A stretch of 64,000 bases of DNA from Variovorax paradoxus (GTDB taxonomy: Bacteria > Pseudomonadota > Gammaproteobacteria > Burkholderiales > Burkholderiaceae_C). The stretch covers positions 124,001 through 188,000 of the forward strand of contig NZ_CP091716.1 in the NCBI RefSeq assembly GCF_022009635.1, in the 5' to 3' direction. The position numbers were made by a program, and so were the translations under genes. Positions 44,876 to 53,132 of the stretch are shown piece by piece. The first letter of the stretch is position 1, and each line of letters opens with the position of its first letter. Under the pieces are notes generated by a model. The model searched no databases. It saw only the letters and a program-made list of their open reading frames with translations, and had not been told where the DNA came from.

Positions 44876-45421
44876 ATGACTGCACCCCGCATCCTGCTGC
44901 TGCCCGGATGGCAGAACAGCGGCCCCGGCCATTGGCAGACCCGCTGGGAATCGGTGTACGGCGACCATCGCGTCGAGCAGCACGAGTGGATGCGTCCGCT
45001 GCGCGGCGACTGGTCGATCCAGCTCGAGGAAGAAGTGCTGGCTTCGCCCGGCCCCGTGGTCCTTGCCGCGCACAGTCTCGGCTGCATCCTCGTCGCAGCC
45101 TGGGCCTCGCACTCGCGCAACACCCACAAGGTGCGCGGCGCGCTGCTGGTGGCGCCCGGCGACCTGGAGCGCGACGACCTGCGCCAACAGATTCCCGGCT
45201 GGGCGCCGATCGTGCGGCAGCCGCTGCCGTTTCCGGCGGTGCTGATCGCCGCCAACGACGACCCGTACTGCGAAGCCTCGCGCTCGCGCCAGCTGGCCAG
45301 CGACTGGGGCGCACGCTTCGTCGATGCCGGCGCGCGCGGCCACCTGAACGCCGAATCCGGCCTGGGCGACTGGCCCGAAGGCCGGGCCCTCCTGAACGAA
45401 ATCTCGAAAGAAAAGAACTGA
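44876..45421 (+). CDS. RBBP9/YdeN-family alpha/beta hydrolase
   Basis: A 181-residue serine hydrolase: ILLLPGWQNSGPGHWQTRWE at the N-terminus (family signature), nucleophile AAHSLGCILVAAW, Asp in ANDDPYC and His in GHLNAESGLGDWPEG. It sits between parA (16-nt gap) and parB (1-nt overlap), so all three are probably co-transcribed. A link to partitioning is not known. Confidence 0.9.
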   Translation: MTAPRILLLPGWQNSGPGHWQTRWESVYGDHRVEQHEWMRPLRGDWSIQLEEEVLASPGPVVLAAHSLGCILVAAWASHSRNTHKVRGALLVAPGDLERDDLRQQIPGWAPIVRQPLPFPAVLIAANDDPYCEASRSRQLASDWGARFVDAGARGHLNAESGLGDWPEGRALLNEISKEKN

Positions 45422-46389
45422 TGGCGACCAAGAAACCCAAGGGCCTCGGCCGCGGCCTCGAAGCGCTGCTCGGCCCGACGGCCGCGCCTTCCGCCGACAA
45501 CGGCATCGGTGGCGGCGGCAGCAATGGCCAGGAAGAGGGGCGCGCGCCGCAGAACCCGAACACGCTGATGCTCGACCAGATGGTCGCCGGCGTCTACCAG
45601 CCGCGCACGCGCATGGACGAAGGCGCGCTGTACGAACTCGCCGAGAGCATCAAGGCGCAGGGCATCATGCAGCCGATCCTGGTGCGCCGGCTCGATGCCG
45701 AATCGGCCGCCGCCAAGAACGCCGAATACGAAATCATCGCGGGCGAGCGCCGCTTCCGCGCCGCCAAGCTGGCGGGCCTCGACAGCGTGCCGGTGCTGGT
45801 GCGCGACGTGCCCAACGAGGCCGCGGCGGCGATGTCGCTCATCGAGAACATCCAGCGCGAAGACCTGAATCCGCTGGAAGAAGCCCAAGGTTTGCAACGT
45901 CTTGTTACAGAATTTGGCCTCACGCACGAGCAGGCTGCGCAGGCCGTGGGCCGTTCGCGCAGCGCCGCCAGCAACCTGCTACGCCTGCTGAACCTGGCGG
46001 AGCCCGCGCAGCAGATGCTGATGGCCGGCGACATCGACATGGGCCATGCTCGTGCGCTGCTGTCGCTCGACCGCGGCACGCAGATCACGGCGGCCAACCA
46101 GATCGCCGCCAAGAAGATGTCGGTGCGCGAAGCCGAGGCGCTGGTGAAGAAGCTCGCCGCCGAGTTCACGCTCACGCCTTCGCGCCGCAGCAACGACGGC
46201 GAGAAGTCGCGCGACCTGCAGCGCGTGGAAGAAGAACTGGCCGACCTGCTCACGGCCGAGGTCGAGGTGCGCATCAAGAAACGCAGCAAGCGCGGCGGCC
46301 GGATCGAGGAGAGCGGCGAGCTCGCCATCCACTTCGGCTCCATCGAGGCACTCAACGGATTGATCGAGCGCATCCGCCGGACAGCCTAG
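45421..46389 (+). CDS. parB: Chromosome-partitioning protein ParB
   Basis: A 322-residue ParB/Spo0J. N-terminal KKPKGLGRGLEALLG, CTPase/ParB domain with YQPRTRMDEGALYELAESIKAQGIMQP and IAGERRFRAAKLAGL, then the parS-binding helix-turn-helix LTHEQAAQAVGRSRSAASNLLRLLNL, and a C-terminal dimerisation region. It loads on the parS sites at 42.0 and 43.1 kb. ATG overlaps the hydrolase stop by 1 nt. Confidence 0.97.
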   Translation: MATKKPKGLGRGLEALLGPTAAPSADNGIGGGGSNGQEEGRAPQNPNTLMLDQMVAGVYQPRTRMDEGALYELAESIKAQGIMQPILVRRLDAESAAAKNAEYEIIAGERRFRAAKLAGLDSVPVLVRDVPNEAAAAMSLIENIQREDLNPLEEAQGLQRLVTEFGLTHEQAAQAVGRSRSAASNLLRLLNLAEPAQQMLMAGDIDMGHARALLSLDRGTQITAANQIAAKKMSVREAEALVKKLAAEFTLTPSRRSNDGEKSRDLQRVEEELADLLTAEVEVRIKKRSKRGGRIEESGELAIHFGSIEALNGLIERIRRTA

Positions 46390-46503
46390 TTTTGCGAAGC
46401 GGATGTCGGTCATTCGTTTGATTGATTCCTGCAATCCTTTGCGCGTATCCTCGACCGCTGGTTTTTTCACCCCCAAATTTCTGACAACAGAGGGAGCTCC
46501 TTC

Positions 46504-47415
46504 ATGCAGTTCACCAGGTTCTCGCTCGCGGCCGTGGCCGTCGGCGCATTTCTTCTTACCGGTTGCGCCGCCACCGACATGCAGATGGGCAGCCAGTCGG
46601 CCAAGACCATGGCCACCGGCAGCGCCGCCGGCGGAGCGACCGACAACGCCAGCAGCCAGCTCGAGCGCTGCGAGTCGCCGCTTGGCACGGTCTCGCTGAT
46701 CGAGAACCAGAGCGCCGGCTGGTACACGATCCTCACGGGCGAATACCGCCTGCCGCCCACCGCCAACCTGCTGCGCCTGCTGGTGCAACAGTCGAACTGC
46801 TTCATCGTGGTCGAGCGCGGCGCGGCCGGCATGAACGCCATGACGCGTGAACGCGCGCTGCAGCAGTCGGGCGAAATGCGCGGCGGCAGCAACTTCGGCC
46901 GTGGCCAGATGGTGGCTTCCGACTACGGCCTGTCGCCCGAGATCGTGTTCAGCAACAGCGATGCCGGCGGCATCGGCGGCGCGCTCGGCGGCCTGGTGGG
47001 TGGCGGCCGTGGCCGTGCGCTCGCGCAGCTCGGCGGCAGCATGCAGACCAAGGAAGCCAGCGCGCTGCTGACCCTGATCGACAACCGCTCCGGCGTGCAG
47101 GTCGCGGCCTCGGAAGGCAGCGCCTCCAAGACCGATTTCGGCGCCTTCGGCGCGCTCGCCGGCCGCAGCGCGGGCGGCAACATCGGCGGCTACACCAACA
47201 CGGCGCAGGGCAAGGTGATTGCCGCCGCCTTCATGGACGCCTTCAACCAGATGGTCCGTTCGCTGCGCAACTACAAGGCGCAGACGGTGCGCGGCCAGGG
47301 CCTCGGCGGCGGTGGCCGCCTGGGTGTGGACGGCGGCGCCGCGCCGTCGCAGACCTACGTGCCGGCCGAGAAGCCGGCTGCGCCCACGCGTCGCCGCAGC
47401 AACAGCAGCAACTGA
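46504..47415 (+). CDS. CsgG/HfaB family lipoprotein
   Basis: A 303-residue outer-membrane-directed lipoprotein. Signal peptide with lipobox FLLTGCAATD (Cys ~21). The CsgG-like region follows: CESPLGTVSLIENQSAGWYT, LLRLLVQQSNCFIVVERG, GMNAMTRERALQQSGEMRGG, VASDYGLSPEIVFS, and a Gly-rich segment. CsgG forms the curli secretion pore. No csgA/csgB/csgE/csgF genes are nearby, so this is a stand-alone relative. A bidirectional terminator follows. Confidence 0.85.
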   Translation: MQFTRFSLAAVAVGAFLLTGCAATDMQMGSQSAKTMATGSAAGGATDNASSQLERCESPLGTVSLIENQSAGWYTILTGEYRLPPTANLLRLLVQQSNCFIVVERGAAGMNAMTRERALQQSGEMRGGSNFGRGQMVASDYGLSPEIVFSNSDAGGIGGALGGLVGGGRGRALAQLGGSMQTKEASALLTLIDNRSGVQVAASEGSASKTDFGAFGALAGRSAGGNIGGYTNTAQGKVIAAAFMDAFNQMVRSLRNYKAQTVRGQGLGGGGRLGVDGGAAPSQTYVPAEKPAAPTRRRSNSSN

Positions 47416-47441
47416 TCGATCGGGTCGCCTTGCGCGACTCG

Positions 47442-47480
47442 AAAAAAAGCCCGGGGCTCTCGCGAGCCGCCGGGCTTTTT
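47442..47480. terminator. Bidirectional rho-independent terminator
   Basis: A7 - AGCCCGG...GGCTC-tc-GCGAGCC...CCGGGCT - T5. Perfectly placed between the convergent CsgG-like gene and the D-lactate dehydrogenase-type gene, so it can serve both. Confidence 0.9.
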
Positions 47481-47511
47481 CATGGAACGCCTGGGAAAGG
47501 CGAGCGGCCTG

Positions 47512-48936
47512 TCAGAGGCTGAAGATCTTCCCGGGGTTCATGATGTTCTTCGGGTCGAGCGCGCGCTTGATGGTGCGCATCATGTCGATGGCGCCCGCGC
47601 CCGCTTCGGTGACCAGGAAGTCCATCTTGTGCAGGCCCACGCCGTGCTCGCCGGTGCAGGTGCCTTCGAGCGCCAGCGCGCGGCTCACCAGCGCATGGTT
47701 CAGCTCCTCTGCCTTCACGCGCTCTTCGGGGATGTTCGGGTCGAGCAGGTAGCCGAAGTGGAAGTTGCCGTCGCCCACGTGGCCGACCAGGAAGTAGGGG
47801 ATGCCGCTGGCATCGGCCTCGGCCACCGAGTCGAGCAGGCAGTCGGCAAGCCGCGAGATCGGCACGCAGGTGTCGGTCGAGATCACGCGGCAGCCCGGAC
47901 GCGACTGCACCGCCGCGAAGTAGCTGTTGTGCCGCGCGGTCCACAGCCGCGTGCGCTCTTCCGGCGTGCTGGCCCATTCGAAGGCATTGCCGCCGTGGCC
48001 GCTGGCGAGTTCCTGCACCGTCTCGGCCTGCTCCTTCACGCCGGCGGGCGAGCCGTGGAACTCCATCAACAGCATCGGCTCTTCGCGCAGGTTCAGCTTG
48101 GCATACGCGTTCACCATGCGCACCGTGTTGACGTCGATCAGCTCCACGCGCGCGATCGGCACGCCCAGCTGGATGGTCTCGATGGTCGTGCGTACCGCGG
48201 CCTCGATGCTCGGGAACGAGCAGATCGCGGCCGACACCGCCTCGGGCAGCGGGTAGATGCGCAGCGTGATCTCCGTGACCACGCCCAGCGTGCCTTCGCT
48301 GCCCACCATGAGGCGCGTGAGGTCGTAGCCGGCGGAAGACTTCTTCGCGCGCGTGCCGGTGCGGATGACTTCGCCGGCGGCAGTGACCACTTCGAGCGCC
48401 AGCACGTTCTCGCGCATGGTGCCGTAGCGCACCGCGTTCGTGCCGCTGGCGCGCGTGGCGGTCATGCCGCCGATGGAGGCGTCGGCGCCGGGGTCGATGG
48501 GGAAGAACAGGCCCGTGCTCTTGATCTCTTCGTTGAGCTGCTTGCGCGTGACGCCGGGCTGCACCGTCACCGTGAGGTCGTCGGCGTTGATCGACAGCAC
48601 CTTGTTCATGCGCGACACGTCGATGCTGATGCCGCCTTGCACCGCCAGCAGGTGGCCTTCGAGCGAGGAGCCCACGCCGAAGGGAATGACCGGCACGCTG
48701 TGCTCGCTGGCCAGCTTCACCGCATCGGCCACGTCCTGCGTGCTTTCGGCGAACACCACGGCCGAGGGCGGCGGCGCGTCGAAAGAAGATTCGTCGCGCC
48801 CGTGCTGCGTGCGTACCGCCAGCGCCGTGGAACAGTTGGCGCCGAAGCGGGTCTTCAGCCCGTCGATCAGGCTGGCGGGAACGTCGCGCAGATGAAGCTC
48901 CGGCATCAGGTGCGAGGTTTGGGTCGGGGCGTTCAT
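47512..48936 (-). CDS. FAD-linked oxidase, D-lactate dehydrogenase (cytochrome)/GlcD type
   Basis: A 474-residue VAO-type flavoprotein. FAD domain: PVIPFGVGSSLEGHLLAVQGG, FPIDPGADASIGGMTATRASGTNAVRYG in sequence (residues ~150-180), GSEGTLGVVTEITL. C-terminal substrate domain has FLVGHVGDGNFHFG (metal-binding His) and GTCTGEHGVGLHK, then ALDPKNIMNPGKIF. It oxidises D-lactate or a related 2-hydroxy acid. Glycolate oxidase GlcE/GlcF partners are absent, favouring the single-subunit D-lactate type. Confidence 0.92.
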   Translation of the reverse strand: MNAPTQTSHLMPELHLRDVPASLIDGLKTRFGANCSTALAVRTQHGRDESSFDAPPPSAVVFAESTQDVADAVKLASEHSVPVIPFGVGSSLEGHLLAVQGGISIDVSRMNKVLSINADDLTVTVQPGVTRKQLNEEIKSTGLFFPIDPGADASIGGMTATRASGTNAVRYGTMRENVLALEVVTAAGEVIRTGTRAKKSSAGYDLTRLMVGSEGTLGVVTEITLRIYPLPEAVSAAICSFPSIEAAVRTTIETIQLGVPIARVELIDVNTVRMVNAYAKLNLREEPMLLMEFHGSPAGVKEQAETVQELASGHGGNAFEWASTPEERTRLWTARHNSYFAAVQSRPGCRVISTDTCVPISRLADCLLDSVAEADASGIPYFLVGHVGDGNFHFGYLLDPNIPEERVKAEELNHALVSRALALEGTCTGEHGVGLHKMDFLVTEAGAGAIDMMRTIKRALDPKNIMNPGKIFSL

Positions 48937-49012
48937 CGGGGCGTCTCCTGCTGGGGGTGAGGGGGATCGGCCATTTTACGGAGCGAGCACCATAATGCGC
49001 TTCGGAAAAAAC

Positions 49013-49513
49013 ATGAACCCCACCACCCTCAGCGCCCTCGCGGCCTTCCCGTCGCAACTGGAGGCCCACTACGCGGCCATTCCCCCGGCCTTCAGGCACT
49101 GGACGCCCCCATCGTGGGAGGGCGTGCCCAGCGAGGCATTCACCGCCATCGAACAGCTCTGCCATGTGCGCGACATCGAGATCGAGGGCTACCACGTGCG
49201 CTTTCGCCGCACGCTGCAGGAGTCGCACCCGACCCTGGCCTCGATCGACAGCGAGCCGCTGGCCGCCGAGCGCAACTACGGCGCGGCCGACGCCGCGAAG
49301 GTGCTGGCCGACTTTCGCCTGGCGCGCGTGCAGACCATGGAGATCATCTCCAGCCTGAGCGACGCGCAACTGCGGCGCACGGCCGTGTTCGAGGGCTATG
49401 GCCCGCTGACCATGCGCAGCCTCATTCACTACCTCTGTAGCCACGACCAGCAACATCTTGCAGGCCTGCAGTGGCTGGCCGGCAAGATCGACGCATCGAC
49501 CGTCGCGCAATAG
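49013..49513 (+). CDS. DinB-like family protein
   Basis: A 166-residue four-helix-bundle protein of the DinB/YfiT type with the metal-ligand histidines: EQLCHVRDIEIEGYHVR and HYLCSHDQQHLAGLQWL (H-x3-H like). These are thiol-dependent or metal-dependent transferase folds of unknown substrate. Start set at MNPTTLSAL; an in-frame ATG at 48995 is possible and has GGAG 11 nt upstream. Confidence 0.82.
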   Translation: MNPTTLSALAAFPSQLEAHYAAIPPAFRHWTPPSWEGVPSEAFTAIEQLCHVRDIEIEGYHVRFRRTLQESHPTLASIDSEPLAAERNYGAADAAKVLADFRLARVQTMEIISSLSDAQLRRTAVFEGYGPLTMRSLIHYLCSHDQQHLAGLQWLAGKIDASTVAQ

Positions 49514-49539
49514 CAATAGATAAGCAAGCAGGAGCGCCC

Positions 49540-50139
49540 ATGGGCAACCGACTTTCCCAGATCGCCACCCGCACCGGCGACGACGGCACCACCGGCCTCG
49601 GCGACAACACCCGCGTGCCCAAGGACCACCTGCGGGTGCATGCGATGGGCGACGTGGACGAACTCAACTCGCACATCGGCGTGCTGCTGTGCGAGCCCAT
49701 GCCGGAGCCCGTGCGCGAGCTTTTGGTCGACGTGCAGCACCAGCTCTTCAACCTCGGCGGCGAACTCTCGATGCCGGGCTTCACCTTGCTGAAGGCCGAT
49801 GCGCTGCTGCAGCTGGACAACGCCCTGGCCGAGCACAACGCCGCGCTGCCTCGCCTGGCCGAATTCATCCTGCCGGCCGGCACCCGCGCGGCCTCGCTCG
49901 CGCATGTGTGCCGCACGGTGGCGCGCAGGGCCGAACGCGCGGTGGTCGCGCTCGGCGCCACGGCAGAACTCAACGATGCGCTGCGCCAGTACCTGAACCG
50001 GCTCAGCGACCTGCTCTTCGTGCTGGCGCGCGTGCTCAACCGCATGAACGGCGGCGACGACGTCTACTGGAAGAGCGAACGGATGGCGCGTGCTGCTGCG
50101 GCGGCAGCGCAAGACGAGGACAACAAGGAGTCTCCATGA
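49540..50139 (+). CDS. Cob(I)yrinic acid a,c-diamide adenosyltransferase, PduO type
   Basis: A 199-residue PduO-type ATP:cobalamin adenosyltransferase. ATP-binding N-terminus SQIATRTGDDGTTGLGDNTRVPKDHLRV, then MGDVDELNSHIG, and the LPAGTRAASLAHVCRTVARRAERA and RYLNRLSDLLFVLAR signatures (as QYLNRLSDLLFVLARVLNR). It makes adenosylcobalamin in the cytoplasm. GGAG RBS 6 nt before ATG. Confidence 0.95.
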   Translation: MGNRLSQIATRTGDDGTTGLGDNTRVPKDHLRVHAMGDVDELNSHIGVLLCEPMPEPVRELLVDVQHQLFNLGGELSMPGFTLLKADALLQLDNALAEHNAALPRLAEFILPAGTRAASLAHVCRTVARRAERAVVALGATAELNDALRQYLNRLSDLLFVLARVLNRMNGGDDVYWKSERMARAAAAAAQDEDNKESP

Positions 50140-50498
50140 AATTTCCGAACACGATCTGCAGCGCATCGCTCGCCGCGGCGATGGCCGCCGCGCTCCTGCT
50201 GCCCGCGGCTGCGCAGGCCCAGAGCGCCGACAACCCGCCCAAGGCACAGCGCGCCCACACGCTCAAGCAGCCGTCGCGCAGCGGCAAGGTGGTGGGCAGC
50301 GTGCAGCGCGGCGCCAACGCGGCGGGCCGAGGCATCGACCGCGCCGACGCGGCCACCCGGCGCGGCGTCAACAACGTGTCGGAAAAAGCCAGCAGGCCCG
50401 TGCGCAACGTGGGCGAGGCCTTTGGACGCAAGCTCTCGCCGGGCTCGAGCGGTCGCGCCGCGCCGCCGCCCGTGGGGCCGCAAGGCAACGCCCCTTAG
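50136..50498 (+). CDS. Small exported hypothetical protein
   Basis: A 120-residue protein with a clear signal peptide (MKFPNTICSASLAAAMAAALLLPAAAQAQ, cleavage ~29) and an Arg/Gly/Ala-rich basic mature region (RSGKVVGSVQRGANAAGRGIDRADAATRRGV). Overlaps the adenosyltransferase stop (ATGA). Family unknown. Confidence 0.75.
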   Translation: MKFPNTICSASLAAAMAAALLLPAAAQAQSADNPPKAQRAHTLKQPSRSGKVVGSVQRGANAAGRGIDRADAATRRGVNNVSEKASRPVRNVGEAFGRKLSPGSSGRAAPPPVGPQGNAP

Positions 50499-50516
50499 GA
50501 AAGCAATACCGTCAAT

Positions 50517-50610
50517 CCAGAAACACCGTGGAACCGGCTCCGCCGGGCCACTGGTGTTACCCCCGGAAGGGGGTTGGCGAAGCGACACGAAGTGCGCGAG
50601 GCCTGGGGGA
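50517..50610. repeat. Dispersed ~94-bp repeat, copy 2
   Basis: Second copy of the element at 23073-23166. Here it fills the whole gap between two rightward genes and ends only about 10 nt before the CYTH gene start. Confidence 0.8.
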
Positions 50611-50619
50611 GAACCAAAA

Positions 50620-51141
50620 ATGGCAAGAAACATCGAGATCAAGGCCCGCATCGACAGCGTGGACCGCGTAGCAGCCATCGCCGCAACGCTGGCCGACAAA
50701 GGCCCCATAGAGATCGCACAGGACGACACCTTCTTCCGCTGCAACGACAGCGCCGATCGCCTCAAGCTGCGCACCTTCGCGCCCGACCGCGCGGAGCTGA
50801 TCTTCTACCGCCGCGCGAACAGCGCAGGCCCGAAGGAATCGTTCTACCTGATCACGCCCTGCAGCACGCCCGACGTGCTGCGCGAATCGCTCACGCTCGC
50901 ATGGGGACAGGCGGGGCGCGTACGCAAGCAGCGCCGTTTGTTCATCGTGGGCCGCACGCGGGTGCACCTGGATCGCGTCGAAGGCCTCGGCGAATTCCTC
51001 GAGCTTGAAGTTGTGCTGGAAGAGGGCGAGTCCGCCGACGCCGGCATCGCACAGGCGCATGCGCTCATGGCGCAACTGGGCGTGGGCACCGACCAGTTGG
51101 TGCAGGGCGCCTATGTCGACCTCCTGAACGACGCCGCCTGA
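50620..51141 (+). CDS. CYTH domain protein (class IV adenylate cyclase/thiamine triphosphatase-like)
   Basis: A 173-residue CYTH-fold protein. N-terminal NIEIKARID (ExExK-type motif), then RLKLRTF, LIFYRRAN, RKQRRLFIVGRTRVHLDRVEGLGEFLELEVVLEEGE. It binds triphosphates with divalent metal and may be a phosphatase or nucleotide cyclase. Start immediately follows the repeat; no strong RBS (GAGAACC). Confidence 0.85.
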   Translation: MARNIEIKARIDSVDRVAAIAATLADKGPIEIAQDDTFFRCNDSADRLKLRTFAPDRAELIFYRRANSAGPKESFYLITPCSTPDVLRESLTLAWGQAGRVRKQRRLFIVGRTRVHLDRVEGLGEFLELEVVLEEGESADAGIAQAHALMAQLGVGTDQLVQGAYVDLLNDAA

Positions 51142-51145
51142 TCGA

Positions 51146-51787
51146 TCAGCGCCAGCCCGCGGCCTTGAGCTTGTCCGCGAGCTGCTGCGCGATCTTCGCG
51201 TAGCCCTGTGCGTTCGCATGGATGCGGTCGGAGCGCAGCGACGCATCCGACAGCACGCTCGAATACACATCGGCGAGCAACAACGCCTGCCCCGCCTTCG
51301 ACACCTCTTCATAGAACGGCGCATCGCTGAGCGAGCCGACGAATGCGCGCATCGCGTCGGGCGCCGGCGTGGCCAGCACCGCGACATGCGGCGTGTGCGC
51401 GCGTGCCTGTTCGATCAGCGCCGCGATGTTGTCGCGCGTGGCCGTGGCCGGCACGCCGCGCAGCATGTCGTTGCCGCCGATGGCGATCAGGATCGCGTCG
51501 TAGCTCGCGCCGTTCAGCAGCGTCGGCAGGCGCTGCAGCGCGCCCGCCGAGGTGTCGCCGTTGACGCCCTCGTTGTCGACCTGCCAGCCGGTGAGTTCGC
51601 CCAGCTTCACGGGCCATGACGCATCGGGCGGCGCGCCGTAGCCGAAGGTCAGGCTGTCGCCGAGCGCCAGCACGCGGGCGCCGGGCTTCAATGCGTTGTT
51701 TGAAGAAGCCTTGCGCTTGCCGCAGGCTGCCAGCGCGGCAGCGGCGGGCACGCCGGCCAGCAGTTGGAGGAGGTGTCTTCGCTTCAT
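51146..51787 (-). CDS. SGNH/GDSL-family arylesterase (TesA-like)
   Basis: A 213-residue exported esterase. Block I LALGDSLTFGYGA (nucleophile Ser), block III IAIGGNDMLRG (oxyanion Gly/Asn) and block V SDRIHANAQGYAKIA (Asp, His). The signal region MKRRHLLQLLAGVPAAAALAAC has a lipobox-like LAAC, so it may be a lipoprotein. It hydrolyses acyl esters or thioesters in the periplasm. Confidence 0.92.
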   Translation of the reverse strand: MKRRHLLQLLAGVPAAAALAACGKRKASSNNALKPGARVLALGDSLTFGYGAPPDASWPVKLGELTGWQVDNEGVNGDTSAGALQRLPTLLNGASYDAILIAIGGNDMLRGVPATATRDNIAALIEQARAHTPHVAVLATPAPDAMRAFVGSLSDAPFYEEVSKAGQALLLADVYSSVLSDASLRSDRIHANAQGYAKIAQQLADKLKAAGWR

Positions 51788-51947
51788 GCTGCGCGCAGCT
51801 TAATCGCGGGCCGAAGCCGTTCAGGCGCTTGCCCCTTTTCTCGGAAAGCGCATAAGCCTCCCCGTTTTTGTTCGTTCCCCGGCGAAGAGCGCAGGCGAAG
51901 AATCGCGGCCCTGCACCTTCATTCATCACCGACCGGGGTCCGACACC

Positions 51948-53129
51948 ATGCCGCTGCTTTCACGCCACCGCTTCCTGCGCCATGTGGCCGTTCTATCCGC
52001 TGCCTTGCTGGCTACGCCGCTCGCGGCCCTGGCGGCAGCTGCCACGGGCGAGCCCGTGTGGTTCGGCGTGAGCGGTCCGCTCACCGGGCAGAACGCGCAG
52101 TACGGCGCGCAGTGGAAGGCCGGGTTCGATCTCGCGCTGGAACACATCAACGCGCAGGGCGGCATCCAGGGCCGGCCGCTGGCCTACAACTTCGAGGACA
52201 GCCAGAGCGACCCGCGCCAGTCGGTGGCCATCGCGCAGAAGCTGGTGAACGACAAGCGCGTGCTCATCGAGCTCGGCGACTTCTCCAGTCCGGCCTCGAT
52301 GGCTGCTTCGCCCATCTACCAGCGCGCGGGGCTCGTGCAACTGGGCTTTACCAATTCGCACCCTGACTTCACCAAGGGCGGCGATTACATCTGGAGCCCG
52401 TCGATCAGCCAGGCCGACGCGCAGCCGCTGCTGGCCGAGCTGGCGGTGAAGACGCTGGGCTTCAAGCGCATCGCTGTGCTCTACCTCAACACCGACTGGG
52501 GCCGCACCAGCAAGGACGTGCTCGTGAAGGCAGCGCAGGAACGCGGCGCGCAGGTCGCGATTGCCGAGGGCTACCAGCCCGACGAGAAAGACTTCCGCTC
52601 GACGCTGGTGCGCGTGCGCGACGCCAACCCCGACGGGCTGGTGCTCATCTCCTACTACCCCGACGGCGCGCTCATCGCGGGCCAGGTGCGCAGCGTGGGG
52701 CTCAGGCAGCCCATCGCCGCGGTGGGGTCGGTGTATTCGCCGAAGTTCATCGAGCTGGGCGGCGCTTCGGTGAACGGCATCTTCACCAACACCGCCTTCT
52801 ATCCGGACGAGCCGCGTGCCGAGGTGCAGGACTTCGTGAAGAGCTTCCGCGCGAAGTACAACAAGGAGCCGGACGCGTTCAACGCCTACGCCTACGACGC
52901 CGTGGTGTACGCCGCCGCCGCGCTGCGCCAGGCCGGCGCGAACGCCGACCGCAAGGCCGTGCGCGATGCGTTCTACAAGATCAAGGACGTGCCGAGCGTG
53001 ATCTTCGGCAAGGCCAGCTTCGACGCGCAGACGCGGCGGATCATCGGCGTGAAGAGCGTGAACCTCGTCGTGAAGGACGGCAAGTGGGCGCAGCTGGACG
53101 AGAAGGCGGCCGTGGCTGCCGCCAGGTAG
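51948..53129 (+). CDS. ABC transporter substrate-binding protein, branched-chain amino acid (LivJ) type
   Basis: A 393-residue periplasmic binding protein with signal peptide (MPLLSRHRFLRHVAVLSAALLATPLAALAAAA). Mature motifs VWFGVSGPLTGQNAQYGAQWKAGFDLALEHINAQGGIQGRPL in order match periplasmic-binding family 6. Ligand not predictable: these systems also import amides, urea or aromatics. First gene of the rightward transporter operon. Confidence 0.92.
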   Translation: MPLLSRHRFLRHVAVLSAALLATPLAALAAAATGEPVWFGVSGPLTGQNAQYGAQWKAGFDLALEHINAQGGIQGRPLAYNFEDSQSDPRQSVAIAQKLVNDKRVLIELGDFSSPASMAASPIYQRAGLVQLGFTNSHPDFTKGGDYIWSPSISQADAQPLLAELAVKTLGFKRIAVLYLNTDWGRTSKDVLVKAAQERGAQVAIAEGYQPDEKDFRSTLVRVRDANPDGLVLISYYPDGALIAGQVRSVGLRQPIAAVGSVYSPKFIELGGASVNGIFTNTAFYPDEPRAEVQDFVKSFRAKYNKEPDAFNAYAYDAVVYAAAALRQAGANADRKAVRDAFYKIKDVPSVIFGKASFDAQTRRIIGVKSVNLVVKDGKWAQLDEKAAVAAAR

Positions 53130-53132
53130 CCA

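Noticed and set aside
42988..45927. A 979-codon minus-strand open frame across rsmG, lysE, parA, the hydrolase and parB
   Set aside because: It is antisense to five recognised genes with intact motifs. Its translation is Arg/His/Gln/Ala-rich low complexity, typical of antisense frames in GC-rich DNA.
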